Below, in pieces: positions 43,961-52,833 of a stretch of 64,000 nucleotides of DNA. Below the pieces are notes generated by a model. That model was not told the DNA's origin. It did not search any database and saw only the letters and a program-made list of their open reading frames with translations. Source of the stretch: Gillisella terrae. GTDB lineage: Bacteria > Pseudomonadota > Alphaproteobacteria > Rhizobiales > Rhizobiaceae. The position numbers and the translations under genes are program-made. Numbering within the stretch: the first letter of the stretch is position 1; each line of letters begins with the position of its first letter. The stretch covers positions 62,001 through 126,000 of the forward strand of contig NZ_SSOA01000010.1 of assembly GCF_004801395.1 (NCBI RefSeq), read 5' to 3'.

Positions 43961-44821
43961 TTATTTCACAGCCCCTGCGGTCAAACCGCTGACGAGGTAG
44001 CGTTGCAGGAAGAAAATCACGATCATTGCAGGCGTAATGCCGACAAAGCTCGCAGCCATAAGTTCATTCCAGATCACCTCCTGGCGGCCGAAATAGGCGA
44101 ACAGTCCAATCGGTAGCGGCATGAATTCTGTTTTTGAATTGAAGGTCAGTGCAAAGATGAACTGCTGCGCATAGGCACCGATAAAGGTGGTGATGCCAAC
44201 CACCGCAATACCCGGCATGGCCAGCGGCAAAACCACCCGGCGGAAGGTGTAGAAGTAGCCAGCGCCATCTACATAGGCGGCTTCTTCCAACTCGCGCGGA
44301 ATCCGCATCATATAGGTGCGCAAAAGCCAGATGGCCGAGGGGATCAGAAAAGCAACACCCGGAACAATCATGGCGAAATAGGTATTCAACAACCCCATGG
44401 ACCGCATCAGCCGAAACAGCGGGATCAGCAGCACCGCACCAGAGAACATGTTGACCGCAAGAAAAGCACCCAGCAACACACCTCTGCCTTTAAACTCAAA
44501 ACGGGCAAAGGCGTAGGCTGCGGGCACCACGAGGCACAAAACCACGGCGGTCGCGATCGTTGAGATGAAAAACGAGTTGAAAATGTAGCGGGCAAAGCCC
44601 GGAACATGGTCCCACATGGTGTAATAGGCTTCAAACGAGCCATTTTCGGGCCAAAACCGATAGGGAGAGGAAAAGAGCTGGCTGATCGGCTTGAGCGATA
44701 CCAGAAACCCTTCCACAAAAGGTGCCAGCACAAAGGTCAGAAACACGGCAATACCGCAGTAAATCCCGATGATTTCGTACCATTTATAGCGATTGATCAT
44801 CGCATGTCTGTCAACGCTCAT
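43961..44821 (-). CDS. CUT1 sugar ABC permease (UgpE-like)
   Basis: A 286-residue permease with about six helices; the EAA loop is EEAAYVDGAGYFYTFRRVVL (key EAA, G and the downstream PLAMPG). The ATG at 44821 overlaps the upstream permease stop as ATGA, which fixes the start; about 15 upstream codons in frame belong to the neighbour. It forms the channel with the MalF/UgpA-like permease. The binding-protein gene follows 50 bp later. Confidence 0.88.
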   Translation of the reverse strand: MSVDRHAMINRYKWYEIIGIYCGIAVFLTFVLAPFVEGFLVSLKPISQLFSSPYRFWPENGSFEAYYTMWDHVPGFARYIFNSFFISTIATAVVLCLVVPAAYAFARFEFKGRGVLLGAFLAVNMFSGAVLLIPLFRLMRSMGLLNTYFAMIVPGVAFLIPSAIWLLRTYMMRIPRELEEAAYVDGAGYFYTFRRVVLPLAMPGIAVVGITTFIGAYAQQFIFALTFNSKTEFMPLPIGLFAYFGRQEVIWNELMAASFVGITPAMIVIFFLQRYLVSGLTAGAVK

Positions 44822-45702
44822 CGGGCAGGCTCCTGAGAAAGGCGGCTGGTGACGCGGAAATAGCAATAGCTGAAGATGGACAGGAAAATGCAGATCAGCA
44901 CAGCACGCGCCGCCCCTTCGCCATATTTGTAAGAGCCAATCGCCGTCTTATAGGTGTCGATAATCATGGTTGTGGTTGAGCCGCTCGGGCCGCCCTGGGT
45001 CAAAATCCAGATGATATCGAAGGAATTGAAGGTCGAGATCAGCGACAACATCGACATGGTGATCATCGATGGCACCAGAAGCGGCAGCGTGATGCGTCGG
45101 AAACGATAGAAGCGCCCTGCTCCGTCGGTCCATGCGGCTTCATGCAGATCAGAGGGAATGGCCTGCATGGCGGCCAGCATGTAAAGCGTCACCATGGGCA
45201 CACCAATCCACACATCCGTGAAAATCGTCGCCCAAAACGCTGTCGAGCCGTAAGCCAAAAAGGCCACAGGACCATCCACCAGCCCGAAACGTTGCAACAT
45301 GCCCGAGATCATGCCGAACTGGCCATTATACATCCACCCCCACATGAAGATGCCAATCGCCATTGGCACAATCCATGGCGGCATGGTGAGGATGCGAAAC
45401 AATGTGCGCCCGGGCACCGCGGTGTTCAGCAAGGTCGCGCCAAATGTTCCGATGATCATCTTGATCAGAACGGAAAAGAACGTCCACACAAAGGTGCGGA
45501 TGATAACGTCCGCAAAGGTATGATTGAAGATCTTATCATAATTGACCCAACCCACCCAATTGGTCACCCGTTTCAAGGACGCATCGGTGAAGGACAAAAT
45601 AAACGTGTCGATCAGCGGATAGGCAACAATCACTGCGATATAGATTGCGGCTGGCAGCAACAGGCACCAGGCAAAAATAACAGCACTTCGGCGGGCTTCC
45701 AT
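44818..45702 (-). CDS. CUT1 sugar ABC permease (UgpA-like)
   Basis: A 294-residue inner-membrane permease with about six helices and an EAA loop (HEAAWTDGAGRFYRFRRITL; key EAA and G). It belongs to the UgpA/MalF group of carbohydrate importers. It starts 13 bp after the oxidoreductase stop and overlaps the second permease by 4 bp. Order of oxidoreductase, two permeases, binding protein, ATPase is a typical rhizobial sugar operon. Confidence 0.88.
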   Translation of the reverse strand: MEARRSAVIFAWCLLLPAAIYIAVIVAYPLIDTFILSFTDASLKRVTNWVGWVNYDKIFNHTFADVIIRTFVWTFFSVLIKMIIGTFGATLLNTAVPGRTLFRILTMPPWIVPMAIGIFMWGWMYNGQFGMISGMLQRFGLVDGPVAFLAYGSTAFWATIFTDVWIGVPMVTLYMLAAMQAIPSDLHEAAWTDGAGRFYRFRRITLPLLVPSMITMSMLSLISTFNSFDIIWILTQGGPSGSTTTMIIDTYKTAIGSYKYGEGAARAVLICIFLSIFSYCYFRVTSRLSQEPAR

Positions 45703-45715
45703 CAGATTGGCCCTT

Positions 45716-46888
45716 TCACGCTGATTGCTTCAATGTCGTGCCGTGAAGGCAGGCATCAAACTGCTCCCAGATCGGTGCCAGATCGACCACTTTGCGTCCA
45801 ATCCGTGCCTCATCAATGGAAAGCGCCAGAATTCCGGCTTCGATTGCATCCAGCGCGGAAACCGGTTGCTTGGCACCCGTTTTCACAAAGGCCAGAACGT
45901 CCATCGCCATCTGTTCATCAGCGCCATAATGCTGTGATTTTTCTGAAGGGGCAGAATAGGTGTTTTCAACCACTTTTTCGCTGCTGTGGGCATTATGCAC
46001 ATCCAGAAAACCACGGACAAAATCGCCCTCTGCCATGCCTTTGGAGCCCACCACGCAGAACCTGCGGAAATGGTCTGGCACGTTGAGGTTGGTGTGGAAA
46101 GTCATCGACACGCCGTTATCATATTCAATGATCGCAGTCTGGTAATCGATAATATCGGCATCGCTATCAAACACCTTTTCTGCCCCCAGCCAACCGCTTG
46201 GCTTGCGATGATAGACCTCCATATCGTTGATACCGGCATTTTGCGGCGCATTGTCCGGCACGAAGCTTTTGCGTCCGCCAAAGCTTGCCACATAGCGCGG
46301 ACGACGCCCGACCACGCCATTGTAGAGATCGAGATCGTGGCAGCATTTTTCCAGCATGAAGCCACCGGTGTAGCGGCCATAACGGCGCCAATCGCGCATG
46401 AAGAAGGCACCATGGTAAGGTTCGATATGCTCGGATGCTTCAATGGAAACAACATCGCCCAGCAAGCCTTGCTGCTGTGCCGCACGAAGATCACGATAAA
46501 GCGGGGAATAGCGCAGCACCAGACCAACCAAAAGCCGCTCAGAACCATATTGGTGCAGCAGTGATGCCAGTTGCAGGCTTTCCTCAACCGAAATCACGAT
46601 TGGCTTTTCGGTAAAGACGGTCAAACCCGCTTCAAGCCCGATGCGAATATGCTCCAGATGAAGGTGATTGGGCGAACCCACCATCAACAGATCGAATGTC
46701 TCGGCTGCAATCATCTCCTGCGGCGTCTCATAGGCGTTCAACACCGAAACACCCGCTTCGAGCAAGCCTGCAAGACCCGCCGGCTCTGGATCGACATAAC
46801 CGACAATCTCAAAATCGGGATCAATGTCCTTGAACACCTGCCCAAGATACCCAAGCCTGAACCCAAGCCCAATGACCGCAACTTTCAT
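45716..46888 (-). CDS. Gfo/Idh/MocA-family oxidoreductase
   Basis: A 390-residue NAD(P)-dependent oxidoreductase. The N-terminal Rossmann fold begins VAVIGLGFRLG, the conserved EKPIV (about residue 96-100) marks the active-site edge, and the C-terminal alpha/beta domain includes HDLDLYNGV. Family members oxidise sugars, inositols or UDP-amino sugars. It heads the CUT1 importer operon, so it may act on the imported sugar. The promoter side faces the GntR/UTRA gene. The exact substrate is not predictable. Confidence 0.87.
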   Translation of the reverse strand: MKVAVIGLGFRLGYLGQVFKDIDPDFEIVGYVDPEPAGLAGLLEAGVSVLNAYETPQEMIAAETFDLLMVGSPNHLHLEHIRIGLEAGLTVFTEKPIVISVEESLQLASLLHQYGSERLLVGLVLRYSPLYRDLRAAQQQGLLGDVVSIEASEHIEPYHGAFFMRDWRRYGRYTGGFMLEKCCHDLDLYNGVVGRRPRYVASFGGRKSFVPDNAPQNAGINDMEVYHRKPSGWLGAEKVFDSDADIIDYQTAIIEYDNGVSMTFHTNLNVPDHFRRFCVVGSKGMAEGDFVRGFLDVHNAHSSEKVVENTYSAPSEKSQHYGADEQMAMDVLAFVKTGAKQPVSALDAIEAGILALSIDEARIGRKVVDLAPIWEQFDACLHGTTLKQSA

Positions 46889-46976
46889 GCCCGTGACCTT
46901 TCAGTCGTAAACTATTTTCATAATGCTGCGAATTAAGACCGAAACAGTCAAGAGGAAATCTGAAAGCGTCCGATTT

Positions 46977-46995
46977 TGTGAAATTTATTTTCACA
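46977..46995. promoter_or_regulatory. Palindromic operator candidate TGTGAAA-N5-TTTCACA
   Basis: A perfect 7-bp inverted repeat with a 5-nt AT spacer, upstream of the oxidoreductase/importer operon. It resembles AT-rich sites in the ridA region and TGAAA/TTTCA sites used by RpiR-family regulators. Regulator assignment is inference. Confidence 0.5.
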
Positions 46996-47176
46996 TACTC
47001 GACGAGCGCAGTTCGAAACCCTCTACAGAAAGGCCAGTAATCCCCATTTCTTTCTTGTTGTTAAGAAACCATACCAAAAAAATGCCAATCGTCCAGATCG
47101 AATTGTTGAATCCTTGGATTTTTAAGGGTATCTGACTTTATGGAGGGCTTCAGAGCACCTTTTGAGCTAAAAATAC

Positions 47177-47219
47177 ATACCAATTTCCCAAAATTGCAAC
47201 ATTGGTATTATCTTGGTAT
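47177..47219. promoter_or_regulatory. GntR/UTRA (NagR/DasR-like) operator candidate
   Basis: ATACCAAT (47177-47184) and ATTGGTAT (47201-47208) are inverted, and TTGGTAT repeats directly at 47213-47219. ATTGGTAT-type half-sites are known for HutC-subfamily amino-sugar regulators such as NagR/YvoA. The sites lie 57-99 bp upstream of the GntR gene. Confidence 0.5.
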
Positions 47220-47275
47220 TGACATTGGAGCCAGTTCGCCCGCAGGATAGTCGAAAAGAAAGGCGGAGAGTGGGA

Positions 47276-48025
47276 ATGACCAACATCGACATCTTCACGC
47301 AGCTGCCTTCGTTGAACGGCGGACCGCTCTATTTAAAACTTAAAAAACGCATTGAAGATGCAATCAGCACTGGCACGCTCAAGCATGGTGATGCCCTGCC
47401 CTCGGAACGCGACATTGCCGATGCCGCGATGATTAGCCGTGTTACGGTAAGAAAAGCGATTGATCATCTGGTTGACGATGGGCTGCTGGTGCGTCGTCAC
47501 GGCTCAGGAACATTTGTGTTCAAGCCCATGCCGCGCATGCAGCAGCCGCTAACCCGCCTGACCTCTTTTTCTGAGGACATGGAAAGGCGCGGCATGGTCG
47601 GCGGTTCACGCTGGCTTGAGCGCGCTCTGTGCTTTCCAACACCAGAGGAAACCATGGCGCTCGGCCTGTCTGGCAATGCGCGCGTCGCCCGCATCCGTCG
47701 CTTGCGAACCGCCAATGACATGCCAATTGCGCTGGAGCGCACCAGTCTGGCTGACGATCTTTTGCCCAATCCAGAAGCGATAGACAATTCACTCTATGCC
47801 TATCTCGGACAGTTTGGCATAAGGCCCGTACGGGCCAATCAGCGAATCTCGGCAGTGGTGCTGAGCGACGACGAGACAGAATTGCTCGGCGTGCCGCAGG
47901 GCTCGGCAGCCCTTTCGGTGCAGCGCATTGCCTATCTGGAAACGGGGCGGGTCATGGAAATTTCCCGCGCACTTTACCGCAGTGATGCCTATGATCTTGT
48001 TGCGGAATTGACGATTGCGCGATGA
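47276..48025 (+). CDS. GntR-family (HutC/UTRA) regulator, NagR/DasR-like
   Basis: A 249-residue regulator with an N-terminal GntR winged helix (ALPSERDIADAAMISRVTVRKAIDHL; key SRVTVRKAI, then RRHGSGTFV) and a C-terminal UTRA domain beginning near residue 95. UTRA members such as DasR and YvoA/NagR sense GlcN-6-P or GlcNAc-6-P. It precedes nagA by 71 bp on the same strand and a ROK kinase after that, and is divergent from the importer operon, so it probably controls both. ATG at 47276 follows GGAG; 21 upstream codons in frame run into the operator region. Confidence 0.87.
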   Translation: MTNIDIFTQLPSLNGGPLYLKLKKRIEDAISTGTLKHGDALPSERDIADAAMISRVTVRKAIDHLVDDGLLVRRHGSGTFVFKPMPRMQQPLTRLTSFSEDMERRGMVGGSRWLERALCFPTPEETMALGLSGNARVARIRRLRTANDMPIALERTSLADDLLPNPEAIDNSLYAYLGQFGIRPVRANQRISAVVLSDDETELLGVPQGSAALSVQRIAYLETGRVMEISRALYRSDAYDLVAELTIAR

Positions 48026-48096
48026 CAATGCATGCGAATTCAATCCATCAAATTGCGGGTGGCGAGCTATTGCCACTAAGAAAGTGACGAACCGGA

Positions 48097-49281
48097 ATGA
48101 CTGCAACGTTTGCCGTAACAGGCGGGAAAATTTTCGATGGCAATCGCTTTTTAGACCGGGCAGCAATGGTGGTCTCGAAGGGCAAAATTGTCAGTATCGA
48201 TGCTGAAAACGCGTTGCCCGCCGATATCAACAGGATCGACGCTGAGGGTGCCTTGATTGTGCCCGGTTTCATTGATCTTCAGGTCAATGGCGGCGGCGGC
48301 GTTTTGCTCAACAATCAACCGAATCTTGACGGCATCAGAACCATTTGCGCAACCCATGCCCGCTATGGCACGACAGCGCTTTTGCCCACCTTGATCACGG
48401 ACCATGCATCTGTGCGCGACCAAACCCTTGTTGCTGCGCAAGCCGCCTTTGATGCCAAGGTTCCCGGCTTTCTGGGCCTGCACCTTGAAGGCCCGCACCT
48501 GTCATTGAGCCGCAAAGGCACCCATGATCCAGCCCTGATCCGGCCCATGAATGAGGACGATCTGAAAGTGCTCTGCCATGCTGCGGGGCGCTTCGGTGTT
48601 TCCTTGATCACCATTGCCCCCGAAAATGTCACACCTGAGCAGGTAAAAAGGCTTCATGCAGCAGGCTATGTGATCAGCCTTGGCCATACAGATGTGCAAT
48701 GTGCGGATGTTGCTGTCTATGTCGCAGCGGGTGCCAGCATGGTAACCCATCTGTTCAACGCCATGAGCCAATTGGGCAACCGTGAACCGGGACTGGTTGG
48801 AGCAGCCCTTGAAACACCTGCCCTCTCATGCGGATTGATCGCCGATGGCTTTCACGTCGATCCGGCATCGATGGCGATTGCGCTTCGCGCCAAAACCGGC
48901 CCCGGCCGAATTTTTCTGGTCACGGATGCCATGTCCACCATTGGCACCGATGAAGCCGGGTTTGTGCTCAATGGCCGCCAGATTTATCGCAAAAATGGAC
49001 GCTTGACGCTGGCCGACGGCACCTTGGCCGGGGCCGATATTGATATGCTATCCTGCGTTCGTTTCATCCATCACCATTTGCGCCTGCCCTTGCCAGAGGC
49101 CCTCAACATGGCCTCGCTTTATCCGGCGCAAGCAATCAACTGCAACCACAAGGGCCAGCTTGCCGTGGGATTGGACGCCGATTTTCTGCTGCTATCACCC
49201 GAAATCGAGCTGCGGTCCACATGGATCGGTGGCAATTGTGTTCACAGCAACGCCGCTGCGAAGGAGCCCGCGCAATCATGA
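48097..49281 (+). CDS. nagA: N-acetylglucosamine-6-phosphate deacetylase NagA
   Basis: A 394-residue amidohydrolase of the NagA family. Metal and catalytic positions are clear: HLEGPHLS with Glu131, SLGHTDV with His197, HLFNAM with His218, GFH at His253 and VTDAMST with Asp277, the general base. It removes acetate from GlcNAc-6-phosphate in the cytoplasm to give GlcN-6-phosphate. The kinase gene that would supply the substrate overlaps its 3' end by 4 bp. No nagB (GlcN-6-P deaminase) is seen in the window, so the next step must be encoded elsewhere. Confidence 0.93.
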   Translation: MTATFAVTGGKIFDGNRFLDRAAMVVSKGKIVSIDAENALPADINRIDAEGALIVPGFIDLQVNGGGGVLLNNQPNLDGIRTICATHARYGTTALLPTLITDHASVRDQTLVAAQAAFDAKVPGFLGLHLEGPHLSLSRKGTHDPALIRPMNEDDLKVLCHAAGRFGVSLITIAPENVTPEQVKRLHAAGYVISLGHTDVQCADVAVYVAAGASMVTHLFNAMSQLGNREPGLVGAALETPALSCGLIADGFHVDPASMAIALRAKTGPGRIFLVTDAMSTIGTDEAGFVLNGRQIYRKNGRLTLADGTLAGADIDMLSCVRFIHHHLRLPLPEALNMASLYPAQAINCNHKGQLAVGLDADFLLLSPEIELRSTWIGGNCVHSNAAAKEPAQS

Positions 49282-50201
49282 TTGTATGCTTTGACATTGG
49301 CGGCACAGCCATCAAAGGGGCTATTGCTTATGCACCGGATGATATCCGGCCCTTTCCGCGCAAACCGACCCCGGCAACGGATTTTGATGCGTTTGTAGGC
49401 ATCATGAACGATATCATTTTGGAAGCTGGCGAGCGCCCCGATTGCGTTGCTCTTTCCATCTGCGGCATTATTGATCCCGACACCAACCGTGCCGTTGTTG
49501 CCAATATTCCCTGCATTCACAACCGTCCGCTCAAAGCTGATCTGGAAACGGCCCTCGGTTTGCCGGTGCTGATTGCCAATGATGCGGATTGTTTTGTGCT
49601 GGCCGAAGCTGCCCTTGGGGCAGGACGCGGACATCGAGTGGTGTTTGGTGCCATCCTTGGCACAGGCGTCGGCGGCGGCCTCGTGATCGATGGTCATTTG
49701 ATCAATCGCGATGGTGGTTTTGCAGGCGAATGGGGTCATGGTCCGATTGCCGCAACAGAAGCAGGCACACCACCGGTAAAACTACCCCGGTTTCAATGCG
49801 GTTGCGGCCAAATGGGCTGCATTGACGCAACATGCAGCGCGCGCGGCATCGAAAAACTTCACCTGCATTTGAATCAGCTGACAGCATCCAGCGAGGATAT
49901 CGTCAGCGCCTGGGAAAATGGCGATGCAGCCGCCAGTCACACAATCTCGGTCTTTCTCGATGTCATTTCCGCCCCCTTGGCCTTGGTGGTGAATATCACC
50001 GGCACGACCATTATTCCCGTGGGCGGCGGGCTTTCCAACGCGCCAAAGCTGATTTCAGCCATAGACACCGCTGTTCGCAGCAAGATCCTGCGCCGCTTCA
50101 ACCGGCCTCTCGTGGTTCCGGCCCAGTGCACAATCGAACCCGGCCTGATTGGAGCTGCCATTCTTGGCCTGTCTTTGATTCGGGATGAAACCAATTTATG
50201 A
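49278..50201 (+). CDS. nagK: ROK-family N-acetylglucosamine kinase
   Basis: A 307-residue ROK kinase. The N-terminal phosphate loop is CFDIGGTAIKGA, the catalytic aspartate is in IANDAD (Asp102), and the ROK zinc site is EWGHGP (His154) with CGCGQMGC (Cys174, Cys176, Cys181). Placement right after nagA supports phosphorylation of GlcNAc or ManNAc. ATG at 49278 overlaps the nagA stop as ATGA, which decides the start over an earlier in-frame codon. Glucokinase or ManNAc kinase activity is the alternative. Confidence 0.85.
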   Translation: MIVCFDIGGTAIKGAIAYAPDDIRPFPRKPTPATDFDAFVGIMNDIILEAGERPDCVALSICGIIDPDTNRAVVANIPCIHNRPLKADLETALGLPVLIANDADCFVLAEAALGAGRGHRVVFGAILGTGVGGGLVIDGHLINRDGGFAGEWGHGPIAATEAGTPPVKLPRFQCGCGQMGCIDATCSARGIEKLHLHLNQLTASSEDIVSAWENGDAAASHTISVFLDVISAPLALVVNITGTTIIPVGGGLSNAPKLISAIDTAVRSKILRRFNRPLVVPAQCTIEPGLIGAAILGLSLIRDETNL

Positions 50202-50715
50202 TTTTAATTCTACCAAAGGTGGTGTATGATCATAATCACTTCTCATATGCTGTAACGTGAAACCAGTCAGACAAAGAGGTGATAGATCTGCCTTGCACAC
50301 ATGATGTGCATATTGGCGCTTCTCAATTTTATAACAAAATTCTGTCAACGAAACGTCATAGCCAATCTATATGGCGACGTAGGCCTAAAGCCTGTCGCAG
50401 AGAATAGGATTCACGGCAACAGGCTTTCGTTCTTAATTTTCTCGCGTGTACGTTATAACTTTATTGAGGACAATAAAACGCGACATGCTTTTAAAAAAAC
50501 GTTGCGCGACCAATTTATTCAATCGGAGCGCGACGAACGTTAAAGTCTATTTCACGCCCAAAGGCAGGGTTACATTCGGAAATTATGCAACCAATACAAG
50601 CTTGGCTTTCGCGCTATCGCTCTGTTACTTCGACGCATATGGGTGATTCTAGCTATTCCTATGGAGCGGAAATGTCGAAAAGTGATACAATAGCACAGTC
50701 AAGGTTGATCGCGCT
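50202..50715. other. 514-bp intergenic region
   Basis: Between the ROK kinase and the TetR gene. It is AT-richer than its surroundings. A possible hairpin AAAGCCTGT/ACAGGCTTT lies at 50387-50427 and a weak ACC/GGT symmetry near 50214. Short frames exist but lack ribosome sites and look random. No repeat of families A or B is clear here. Confidence 0.5.
50387..50427. terminator. Possible hairpin after the kinase gene
   Basis: AAAGCCTGT (50387-50395) pairs with ACAGGCTTT (50419-50427), 23-nt loop. Its distance from the kinase stop (185 bp) makes a terminator role uncertain. Confidence 0.35.
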
Positions 50716-51372
50716 GTGAAACCGTCCAATGAGGTTTTTCAACTGACAGTGAATGGCCGCACCATCCGCAGCGCCGAAGCAACGCAAGCCGCAATTCTGG
50801 ATGCCGCAACCGAAGAGTTTTCCGCCAATGGCTTTTCTGGTGCGCGCGTCGATAGCATTGCTGAGCGCGCCAAGACCAACAAGCGGATGCTTTATCACTA
50901 CTTTACCGACAAGGCGGGACTTTACCTCGCGGTTCTGGAGAGAATGTTCGCCGAAGTGCTTGTTGCCGAGAAGAGCTTGAATATCAAATCAAAAGAACCT
51001 GAAGACGGCATACGTCAGCTCACATTGTTCATCTGGACCTACGTGCTGGAGCATCCACATTTTGTGCGCCTCGTCAGTACAGAAAACAAACTGAAGGCCG
51101 AACACTTAAAAAAGTCTGAAAAGATACCGCTCATCCATACGCATTTCGTCGAGGAGCTCACCGATGTATTGCGCCGGGGCTCTGAAAAAGGTGTATTTCG
51201 CCAGGATATCAATCCGAGCATGATCCACCTGACAATATTGGCGATGAGCTTCTACTACATCAGCAACAAGCATACTGTTGCCGTGAGCTTTGGCCATGAC
51301 ACATCCAGCGTCGAAGCAACAACAGCATGGGGAAAGCACATTGTCGCAACCATTCTGGCATCCCTCAAATAG
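50716..51372 (+). CDS. TetR/AcrR-family transcriptional regulator
   Basis: A 218-residue TetR-type repressor. Residues about 22-70 are the DNA-binding domain (ILDAATEEFSANGFSGARVDSIAERAKTNKRMLYHYFTDKAGLY; key part TNKRMLYHYFTDK), followed by helical ligand domain. The start is a GTG with AAGG about 11 nt upstream. The neighbours on this strand are the kinase, 514 bp upstream, and nothing downstream, so the target is unclear. An inverted family B repeat starts at its stop codon and may act as its terminator. Confidence 0.85.
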   Translation: MKPSNEVFQLTVNGRTIRSAEATQAAILDAATEEFSANGFSGARVDSIAERAKTNKRMLYHYFTDKAGLYLAVLERMFAEVLVAEKSLNIKSKEPEDGIRQLTLFIWTYVLEHPHFVRLVSTENKLKAEHLKKSEKIPLIHTHFVEELTDVLRRGSEKGVFRQDINPSMIHLTILAMSFYYISNKHTVAVSFGHDTSSVEATTAWGKHIVATILASLK

Positions 51373-51465
51373 ATTTTACAGCGCAGTGCGCCATATTTGG
51401 CGCATAAAGGCTCAAAGTAACGCTTTTAATCTGCTGCATAATTTTCACCTTAAATCGATTCCGGT
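51373..51465. repeat. Family B repeat, inverted copy
   Basis: Read on the minus strand, AAATTATGCAGCAGATTAAAAGCGTTAC matches module 1 end and linker; TTACAGCGCAGTGCGCCAT at 51377-51395 is the module 2 side with a truncated right arm. It lies between the convergent TetR gene and dctD. The adjacent CCGGTTTTCGGCCAGATGCT is another rhizobial intergenic motif. Confidence 0.75.
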
Positions 51466-51480
51466 TTTCGGCCAGATGCT

Positions 51481-52833
51481 CTAAGCCTCGTCGCTTGCCG
51501 CAAAATCCTTGCGCACAATCCCATGGCGCTGAAGCTTGTCATAAAAAGTCTTGCGCGGAATTTTCAGTGCTTCAATGGTTTGTCGCACGTCGCCATCAAA
51601 GCGGCTCAGCGTATCGCGGATAATATCGGCTTCCAAACGTTCCAGACGTTCTGGCAATGAAAAAGCAGATTGCTCAGCTTCAGATTTGGCGTCCTCCAAC
51701 TCCTCCAGACCCAAGACAAAACGCTCGGCAAAATGCGCCAGCTCGCGCACATTGCCCGGCCAGTCATGCTGTTGCAGGTAACGCACCACGTCTGGTGTCA
51801 TTACCCGAGGTTCAATGTGAAATTTTGTTGCTGCCCGCTCGACAAAATGTGCAAAAAGCAACGGCACATCCGCACGGCGCTCTCGCAGCGGCGGAATGGT
51901 CAAGGTCACAACATTCAGCCGGTAAAAGAGATCCTCACGAAACTCACCGCGCTGGGCGGGATCGCCAAGATTGATCTTGGATGCCGCAACAACACGCAGA
52001 TCAACCGGCCGCACTTCATTGGTCCCCAGCGGCGTCACCTCGCGCATCTCCAGCACGCGCAACATCCGCACCTGCGTGGACGCTGGCATGCTCTCGATTT
52101 CATCCAGAAAAAGCGTACCGCCACTGGAGTGTTCGATCCTGCCGACACGTTTTTTCTGAGCACCGGTAAATGCACCGCTCTCGTGGCCAAACAATTCGCT
52201 CTCAATCACGCTTTCCGGCAATGTGCCACAATTCAAGGCAACAAAATTGCCTTTGGCACGACGGCTTAATGTGTGCAGCAGACTGGCCACCACTTCCTTG
52301 CCACTCCCGGTTTCCCCTGTGACCAACACGTCCACATCCGTATCCGCAATCTGGCGCAGAGTGCGACGCAAGCGCTCAATGGCAGGGGTTTGGCCTATCA
52401 GTGGCAAACCGGCCTGCGCGTCATCGGCCGCCAGCCGCAATTTTCGATTTTCCATCACCAGCCGGCGCTTTTCCACGGCGCGATGCACACTTTGGCTCAA
52501 CCGATCGGTGGCAAAAGGCTTCGTGATAAAGTCGTAGGCTCCATCCTTGATGGCTGCAACGGCCATGGCAATGTCACCATGGCCCGTCACCAAAATCACC
52601 GGCAAATCCGCATCCATTGCGTTGACGCGGCGAAACACCTCAAGCCCATCAATGTCCGGCATGCGAATATCCGACACCACAACTCCACCGAAATCGCTGG
52701 TGACGGCACGCAAAGCCTCAACGGGGGAAAGAAATGCCGCCACATCGAATCCTGCCAATTCAAGTGTTTGTCGCGTGGCACGCAGGAGATCCTGATCATT
52801 ATCAATCAGAATGACGCTTGCAGGTGTGTTCAT
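51481..52833 (-). CDS. dctD: C4-dicarboxylate response regulator DctD (sigma-54 activator)
   Basis: A 450-residue NtrC-family activator. The receiver domain has the phospho-acceptor Asp55 in [10 protein letters not shown]. The central AAA+ domain has Walker A GETGSGKE, the sigma-54 contact loop ESGAFTGA and Walker B GGTLFLDE. The C-terminal Fis-type helix-turn-helix is [19 protein letters not shown]. Phosphorylated by DctB, it activates dctA from the sigma-54 promoter at 54822. ATG at 52833 overlaps dctB by 4 bp (ATGA). It is the last gene of dctBD. Confidence 0.93.
   Translation of the reverse strand: MNTPASVILIDNDQDLLRATRQTLELAGFDVAAFLSPVEALRAVTSDFGGVVVSDIRMPDIDGLEVFRRVNAMDADLPVILVTGHGDIAMAVAAIKDGAYDFITKPFATDRLSQSVHRAVEKRRLVMENRKLRLAADDAQAGLPLIGQTPAIERLRRTLRQIADTDVDVLVTGETGSGKEVVASLLHTLSRRAKGNFVALNCGTLPESVIESELFGHESGAFTGAQKKRVGRIEHSSGGTLFLDEIESMPASTQVRMLRVLEMREVTPLGTNEVRPVDLRVVAASKINLGDPAQRGEFREDLFYRLNVVTLTIPPLRERRADVPLLFAHFVERAATKFHIEPRVMTPDVVRYLQQHDWPGNVRELAHFAERFVLGLEELEDAKSEAEQSAFSLPERLERLEADIIRDTLSRFDGDVRQTIEALKIPRKTFYDKLQRHGIVRKDFAASDEA

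Larger units (their letters stand above)
46889..47275. other. Divergent control region between oxidoreductase operon and GntR gene
   Basis: 387 bp without genes. It holds two kinds of candidate operator: TGTGAAA-N5-TTTCACA at 46977-46995, and ATACCAAT/ATTGGTAT at 47177-47208 with an extra TTGGTAT at 47213. A lone ATACCAA lies at 47071-47077. No coding frame stands out. Confidence 0.6.

Noticed and set aside
50301..50646. Two short frames in the 514-bp gap before the TetR gene
   Set aside because: No ribosome site, unusual composition and no family resemblance; likely chance.
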